The translations under genes and the position numbers were made by a program. Positions 17,001-21,081 of a stretch of 21,081 nt of DNA are shown one piece after another (position 1 is the first letter of the stretch; the number at the start of each line of letters is the position of its first letter). The DNA is taken from contig JADJPJ010000039.1 of the NCBI GenBank assembly GCA_016713325.1, positions 1 through 21,081 of the forward strand. The letters run 5' to 3'. This stretch comes from Candidatus Flexifilum affinis. GTDB lineage: Bacteria; Chloroflexota; Anaerolineae; Aggregatilineales; Phototrophicaceae. Under the pieces are notes generated by a model. It ran no database searches and was not told the origin of the DNA. It was given only the letters and a program-made list of their open reading frames with translations.

Positions 17001-17258
17001 GTGTGGGTGACACTCGTCCACGACGGAGAGCAGATCACCCTGCGCGTTCAGGACGAGGGGATCTGCATTCCGCCGGAGGATATGAAGCGGCTGTTCGAGC
17101 CATTCCACCGGGCGGCCAACGTGGGCGCGATCTCCGGCACCGGCCTGGGGTTGAGCATCGCCAAACAGGCGGTCGAGCTGCACGGCGGGACGATCGCCGT
17201 CGAGAGCGCGCTGGACCGCGGCTCCACCTTCACCGTCCGGCTTCCCAAGGTGGAGTGA
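14095..17258 (+). CDS. Pseudo-receiver, multi-PAS hybrid histidine kinase (several frameshifts)
   Basis: Roughly 1050 residues when six or seven indels are repaired. Order: a divergent receiver-like domain ([20 protein letters not shown]...[12 protein letters not shown]...[20 protein letters not shown]), which keeps the Asp strand but lacks the acidic pair and the Lys. Then five PAS modules begin near 14615, 14985, 15330, 15780 and 16170, joined by SEERYR-type linkers, with one coiled coil near 15750. HisKA carries H-box [13 protein letters not shown] (His codon 16618-16620). HATPase_c has N-box [11 protein letters not shown]1 [10 protein letters not shown] (a Cys, codon 17064-17066, replaces the usual Gly) and G2 [10 protein letters not shown]. 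Changes near 14297 (extra G), 15666 (lost G), 16450 (extra C) and 16897 (extra C) are homopolymer-type; those near 15735 and 16840 are not clearly so. No membrane segment. ATG at 14095 follows AGGA closely. Confidence 0.85.
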
Positions 17259-17269
17259 AAGGCGGTGGC

Positions 17270-17799
17270 CTAGTTCGCCCGCCAGATCGCTCCAGAAAGT
17301 CATGGTCATTGCAGGGCAGCCCCAGACCCTGCACGGTGTCGATGATCGATCGTCCGTATACGCGCAGCGCGGGCCGTAGCCCCTGGCGAGCCGGACCATC
17401 ACGTCGAAGATGTCCGGCCGCCCGGCAATGCGCAGCGCATGCCAATCCAGATGAGTCGGTGCAGCCCGGCGGGCAGCACGGTCTCGATCTGCGCCCGGAA
17501 TTCGACTTCCAGTTCGTCGAGTCGGACCTGCGCCGGAACTCGGGCATCCGCTCGATCGGTAGAACCTGCCGGTTTCATCCACCAGCGAGGCACATGGTCC
17601 CTGGGCGCGATCGGCCCCAGCGGTAATCGGGACCATCACAGATCGCGGTGAGGTGGACGCCGAAGGGGAGTTCCGGGTGTTCCTTGAGCAGGCGAATGGC
17701 GTGGAGCGCCCACGGGCAGGGGGCCATCAGCGTGGTCGAGGTGACGACGCCATCGGTGAGCGCGCGCAGGATGGCCGCGTTGGTGGCGTGGGGGTGCAT
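17270..17799 (-). pseudogene. ChbG/HpnK (YdjC-type) carbohydrate deacetylase remnant
   Basis: Pieces of a YdjC-like deacetylase appear in order across at least three frames. MHPHATNAAILRALTDGVVT and STTLMAPCPWALHAIRLLKE come first, then PELPFGVHLTAICDGPDYRW, RLDELEVEFRAQIETVLPAG, THLDWHALRIAGRPDIFDVM (metal-binding His region) and LRVYGRSIIDTVQGLGLP. The family removes acetyl groups from N-acetylated sugars using a metal bound by Asp and His residues. Here the N-terminal DDFG motif before MHP is missing and the conserved C-terminal ELPxG..E..HP region is not found. The remnant is about 175 codons against 250-290 normally. It converges on the large kinase with 11 bases between. Confidence 0.7.
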
Positions 17800-17850
17800 C
17801 TTTCATTCCCTGCTGGCCTCTGCGGCCCATTTCATTCCGAACGTCAAGCC

Positions 17851-18195
17851 CTACCGCGAAGAGCGTTGCACAAAGCGCATCCCCGCGAGAATCTGCTCGA
17901 TTCGTCGCGCGCTCAACGTGCCGATGTACTCCCCGAGCTGGGCCTGCTCCAGCATGGAGACTTTCGACACCTCCACCACGCTCTGCCGGGGCAGATTGGC
18001 TTCCCCGGCCTCCAGCAGCACATTCCCCGGCATCGAGACGCGCCGCAGGTTCGAGGTCAGCGCGCAGACCACGACCGTCGCGACAGGGCCGTCATTCAGC
18101 GCGTCCGTCTGGACGATCACGTGGGGGTGCGGAATATCCGGTTCCTGCGGCGTGCCGGTCTGGACCCAGAAGAGATCCCCCTGATGGATGGGCAT
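17851..18195 (-). CDS. PemK/MazF-family toxin
   Basis: An intact 114-residue protein beginning MPIHQGDLFWVQTGTPQEPD. It matches PemK/MazF endoribonuclease toxins: the N-terminal GDLFWV strand, HPHVIVQTDALN, VATVVVCALTSNLRR and the acidic loop GNVLLEAGEANLPRQSVVEV, ending in helix QLGEYIGTLSARRIEQILAG. Such toxins cleave mRNA at short sequences and are neutralised by an adjacent MazE-type antitoxin. None is recognisable: the 150 bases upstream hold only a short frame ending about 18 bases before the start (PDDAYLEFSGLSD...), whose identity is unclear. The ATG at 18195 is chosen because AGGGGA lies just upstream; the alternative at 18216 lacks such a site. Confidence 0.85.
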   Translation of the reverse strand: MPIHQGDLFWVQTGTPQEPDIPHPHVIVQTDALNDGPVATVVVCALTSNLRRVSMPGNVLLEAGEANLPRQSVVEVSKVSMLEQAQLGEYIGTLSARRIEQILAGMRFVQRSSR

Positions 18196-18352
18196 GGGTT
18201 CCCCTGCCCCACTCACGTCGGCTCACTTCGGCGACAGGCCGGATCGCTCAACCCGCTGAACTCCAAGTACGCGTCATCTGGTCGATCCTGTGGAATTATG
18301 AGTTGTTTCTCCCGTTTGGGCGATGCCGCGGGTGATGTTTCGCAAACGGCTG

Positions 18353-18361
18353 TGCTATCAT
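18353..18361 (+). promoter_or_regulatory. Extended -10 promoter of the acyltransferase remnant
   Basis: TGCTATCAT (TG-n-TATCAT) lies seven bases before the ATG at 18368, so a transcript would be leaderless or nearly so. No good -35 is seen, as is usual with extended -10 boxes. Confidence 0.45.
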
Positions 18362-18367
18362 CGCGCC

Positions 18368-19475
18368 ATGACATCTTCACCAGTTGTACCAATCCAGTAT
18401 GTTCCGGGATAGCATGCGCTGCGCGTTTACGCGGCGTTGTCGGTGGTTGTGGGACATGCGCAAGAATTCATCCCCGGTTAGTTCCAGACCGAAGTCAGTA
18501 CCGGTATTCTGCCTCTTCTTCTGCTGACCGGCACGGACTCGGTCACACTGTTCTACGTGCTGGTTTCTGCTCACGTCGATCCTGCTGTCCGGAAGCGTCA
18601 GCGCGATCAGATCGACGTGTTGGGCTTCTATCTCCAGCGGATTCGCCGGGTCGTTCCGCTCTACTACGTCGTGCTGGCCGTGACCGCCGTGGTGAGCATC
18701 GCCACTGCGCCCGATTACGCGATCGTCTTTGGGCGCCAGTTCGATGCCGTGCAGTTCCCGGCTGCTATCTTGTTCGCGGCCTTCATCCCGCTGGCGCTGG
18801 CGAGCATCTCCGGAATGGTCAGCCATTACTGGAGCCTAGGCGTGGAAATGGTCTTCTATGCGCTCATGCCCGGTTGACAGTGGCGCGTCGTGTGCCGCCG
18901 GCACTGGGGCAGGTGATCGCGCTGCGCCTGCTGATCTCGCGCTGACCTCCGTTCGAAAGCGCGGCCCATCAGATCGTGCTCTACCCGAAGGTCGACTCGC
19001 TCGCGGTGGGCGCGCTGTTCGCCCGGTTATGGCTCCACCGGCGGACCCCGGTCGAACGCACGCTGACGACGCGACCTGCGCGGATCGGGCCGGTCCTGGC
19101 GTCTGCCGTCCTGGTTGTGGTCGAAACGCCTTCGCACAACGTCCTGATCGATTACATCGTGACGTTCGTTTCGGGCTGGCTGATCCCCCTGAACATCAGC
19201 GCGGGGACCTTCCGTCCTTGAAAACCGCTTATCCGCTGGCTGGGGACCACACCTAGGCATCCATCTGTGGCACATGCTGGCGCTGGTTCTCGTCGGCGCG
19301 CGTCCGGCCCGGCGGGGTGCGAGTCCACGCGGCGGTGCCGGGATCACGATGCTGCTGTCGATCCCTGACCCGCCAGCTGGTGGAGCGCCCCTTGCTGCGC
19401 CGGCGCCGCCCTCGGCCGGTTCCGGCACCCGACAGCACACTGCCTGGGGATCGAGGGGGTAGCGGCACGCTTTGA
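18368..19475 (+). pseudogene. Acyltransferase 3 (OafA-like) family remnant
   Basis: A broken membrane O-acyltransferase. It starts MTSSPVVPIQYVPG, then has TAG stops at 18410-18412 and 18479-18481 in the same frame, around HALRVYAALSVVVGHAQEFI. The PGLDxLRA motif normally found here is damaged. FLLTSILLSGSV near 18564, YLQRIRRVVPLYYVVLAVTA (family R..R..P motif), MVSHYWSLGVEMVFYALMPG (family WSLxVEExFY), KVDSLAVGALFARLWLHRR, LIDYIVTFVSGWLIPLNISA and the C-terminal RQLVERPLLRR follow in three frames. A few bases are missing before FLLTS, so this is not only homopolymer error. The family acylates surface sugars. Ends at TGA 19473-19475. Confidence 0.8.
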
Positions 19476-19599
19476 GGATGCATGGCAGTGGTACAGGCGA
19501 GCAGTGCTGTGATGGATGCTGAGGAATTCTCGAGATCGCCCTTGCTCGCCGCAAAGGTGACGGTGTCTGCATCCCTCGATCAATCAAGGTGGGATGTCT

Positions 19600-20592
19600 T
19601 CGCGGATACAAGGTGCGGCTTCCCCCATGAAGGTGTTCACCCACTCATCCTTGCAGGTGATCGGGATCGTACTCGTCTGCCAGCATGGTGCCATGGACTC
19701 AATTTCCAGCAACTTGATGAAGGCTGGAAGCTGGGCAATCAGAATTCAGAGATCCCTTTCTCTTCAGGTAGCCCTTCAGGGAATTCCTCCGGGAAGTGGT
19801 CGAAGAGAAAGCTCTTTACGCGGCCCAGACTTGCAGACCACCGGCAGGTCGAACAGCAGCATGGCGACATCCATCACATACCTGCAGCCATAAGCGCAGT
19901 CATCAAAGTCGATGAGCACGATGTCACGCGACGCGAGCATTTGACGACGAAGTTCGCAGAAATGAAGATATCCGTGTGCTAATCCGTAGTCCTGATGGAC
20001 CACGGGCAAATCGCGAATGACCTTCAAAACCTCCGCTCGTTTCTCCACGATGAGTGCATCTGCCGCGGTCAGCTCGTCGATGGGGTTGAAACGCCAGTTT
20101 GCCGCGTGATCCCCAGCTTGGACGCCGGGTCGGGTGAGGCGGCGGTGCCTGGGTCTGCGCGACGGCGTGGCGGTGGCCAGGGGGCTGTCCCAACTTCTGA
20201 ATCAGGGCGTCGTCCCACTGCGGGTCATAAACGAAGTTTCGGCCCGGACCCCTGACAGCAACTTCTCCGCAGCCGTTACGGCATAAGTCTTTTGGTCTCG
20301 TCCTCGATGGGCTCAATCAGATTGCCGTTCTGCGAACAAATATGTCGCACCACGTGGGCATCGTGTGCTGCGAGATAGGCGAGAACCAGTCCAGCATGGC
20401 ATGTGCATCGAGGTAAGCTCACTGTCGGACTCTACGGGGAGATTTTCAGGACAAATTGCTGGTCGTTCTGAATCCAGTCGAAAACTTTCCGAGCATAATG
20501 ACCTCCCGGCCAGTGGAGATAATTGCGATACGTCTACGCCGAACCGCTTCGCCGCTTGTTTAAGAACTCGTTCCTGCGATTTTGCGATCCAT
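19600..20592 (-). pseudogene. APH-family phosphotransferase remnant
   Basis: An aminoglycoside phosphotransferase / homoserine kinase-like fold in pieces, 5' to 3': VLKQAAKRFGVDVSQLSPLA, GGHYARKVFDWIQNDQQFVL (N-lobe), NGNLIEPIED, GRNFVYDPQWDDALIQ, VVHQDYGLAHGYLHF, IVLIDFDDCAYGCRYVMDVA and LPAFIKLLEIESMA. At least six frame changes separate them. The catalytic loop reads H-G-Y instead of H-G-D: codon TAT at 19968-19970 where GAT is expected. The Mg-binding D-F-D motif is kept. The family phosphorylates small molecules, but the lost catalytic Asp plus frameshifts argue for a dead gene. It sits between two acyltransferase C-terminal copies and is transcribed against them. Confidence 0.75.
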
Positions 20593-20674
20593 CTCCGACG
20601 GTGTCCTTTTTTGTGTGAACCCGGCTGCGTCTCCGTGTGGATCAGGAGTATAGAACGCCAGAGACTGCCAGACA

Positions 20675-20815
20675 CCGGACGGCAAACAGACGGCTGGAAG
20701 CGCGCTGCTGATGGTGATCATCCCCCGCCAGCTGGTGGAGCGCCCCTTCCTAAGCGGCTTTGGCCCCGTTCCGGCTTTCCGACAGCACACTTTCCCGGGG
20801 GATCGAGGGGCGTAG
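20675..20815 (+). pseudogene. Second acyltransferase 3 C-terminal fragment
   Basis: The frame ALLMVIIPRQLVERPFLSGF runs to a TAG at 20813-20815 and matches the end of the acyltransferase remnant at about 19355-19475 (RQLVERPLLRR). The DNA following it is also shared: GACAGCACACT and GGGGATCGAGGGG recur in both. Only the last membrane segment and tail remain. This copy is about 1.34 kb after the first in the same orientation. Confidence 0.65.
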
Positions 20816-20844
20816 CGGGCGGTTTGGCTCACGGTGGATGCTGG

Positions 20845-21081
20845 TCAGAATGGAGTGCCCACGCCGCCCAGACGCAGGTCCCGCGCCGCAAATGCTGGAA
20901 ATCGCCAACTGCGCGCCGATGGCCATCGCTCGTTCGCGCAGATTTTCAAGCCCAGGGCGCTGCCTGCCGCTGGATCAAAACCGCGTCCATTGTGGGTGAT
21001 TAGCAGGTTCAATCTGATCCTGCTGCTGGCGGAGGGGTCAAACCGACATAGTGGCATCGGCATGTTTAACGATGTTGTTGA
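20845..21081 (-). pseudogene. NarL-type (HPK7) histidine kinase C-terminus, frameshifted, 5' end off the window
   Basis: Reading in from the window end on minus, NNIVKHADATMSV is a kinase N-box of the LiaS/NarX type. NLLITHNGRGFDPAAG follows (G1 box), then GLENLRERAMAIGAQLAISS, the characteristic G..N.RERA..IGA motif, and a final fragment near LHSDQHP. At least two frame changes lie between. Such kinases phosphorylate LuxR-type response regulators, none of which is in the window. The catalytic dimerisation domain and sensor would lie beyond 21081. It converges on the acyltransferase fragment. Confidence 0.7.

Overview
The window is a high-GC (roughly 60% or more by eye) stretch of bacterial chromosome. 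It is dominated by sensory and signalling genes and scattered with decayed or truncated accessory genes. The mix suggests Chloroflexota, probably an Anaerolineae-like lineage: long multi-PAS histidine kinases, a CheB-CheR-PAS fusion, a secreted thrombospondin-type-3-repeat protein, antitoxin/Uma2/PemK genes and short REP-like palindromes with variable stems. This placement is inference from gene content; no rRNA or other marker gene is present.

Layout. 1-1062: no gene recognised. 1063-2342: broken MFS transporter (+). 2343-2726: cluster of REP-like palindromes and a composite repeat. 2680-3878: tandem pair of paralogous STAS/SpoIIAA-like genes (-), the distal copy decayed. 4095-5146: Uma2 remnant, antitoxin-like gene and a two-TM membrane protein (-). 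5377-8284: CheB-CheR-PAS fusion (+). It converges on a PAS histidine kinase (-, 8481-9760) across a hairpin-rich spacer. 9901-10819: two-gene operon, a conserved hypothetical followed by a GNAT acetyltransferase (-). 10843-11148: second REP cluster, inverted relative to the first. 11165-12133: intact cysteine-synthase-like PLP enzyme with a clear promoter (-). 12234-12566: truncated SnoaL-like gene (-). 12670-13785: secreted thrombospondin type 3 repeat protein (-). 14095-17258: very long pseudo-receiver/PAS/histidine kinase (+). 17270-18195: ChbG/YdjC remnant and PemK/MazF-type toxin (-). 18368-21081: a graveyard of acyltransferase-3 fragments (+) around a decayed APH-family phosphotransferase (-), then a NarL-type histidine kinase running off the window end (-).

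Two kinds of damage must be kept apart. In the CheB-CheR gene, both central kinases and the GNAT gene, most frameshifts are single-base changes in G, C or T runs and the repaired proteins look normal. These may be sequencing or assembly errors. In the MFS, STAS copy A, ChbG, acyltransferase and APH genes there are in-frame stops, larger deletions or a lost catalytic residue, which looks like real decay. Both readings are inference.

Functionally the centre of the window is a sensory island: a chemotaxis-type methylesterase/methyltransferase fusion and two PAS kinases, with no response regulator carrying an output domain in view. I found no clear undescribed defence or biosynthetic system. The most distinctive non-coding signal is the pair of inverted composite repeats with co-varying palindromes.
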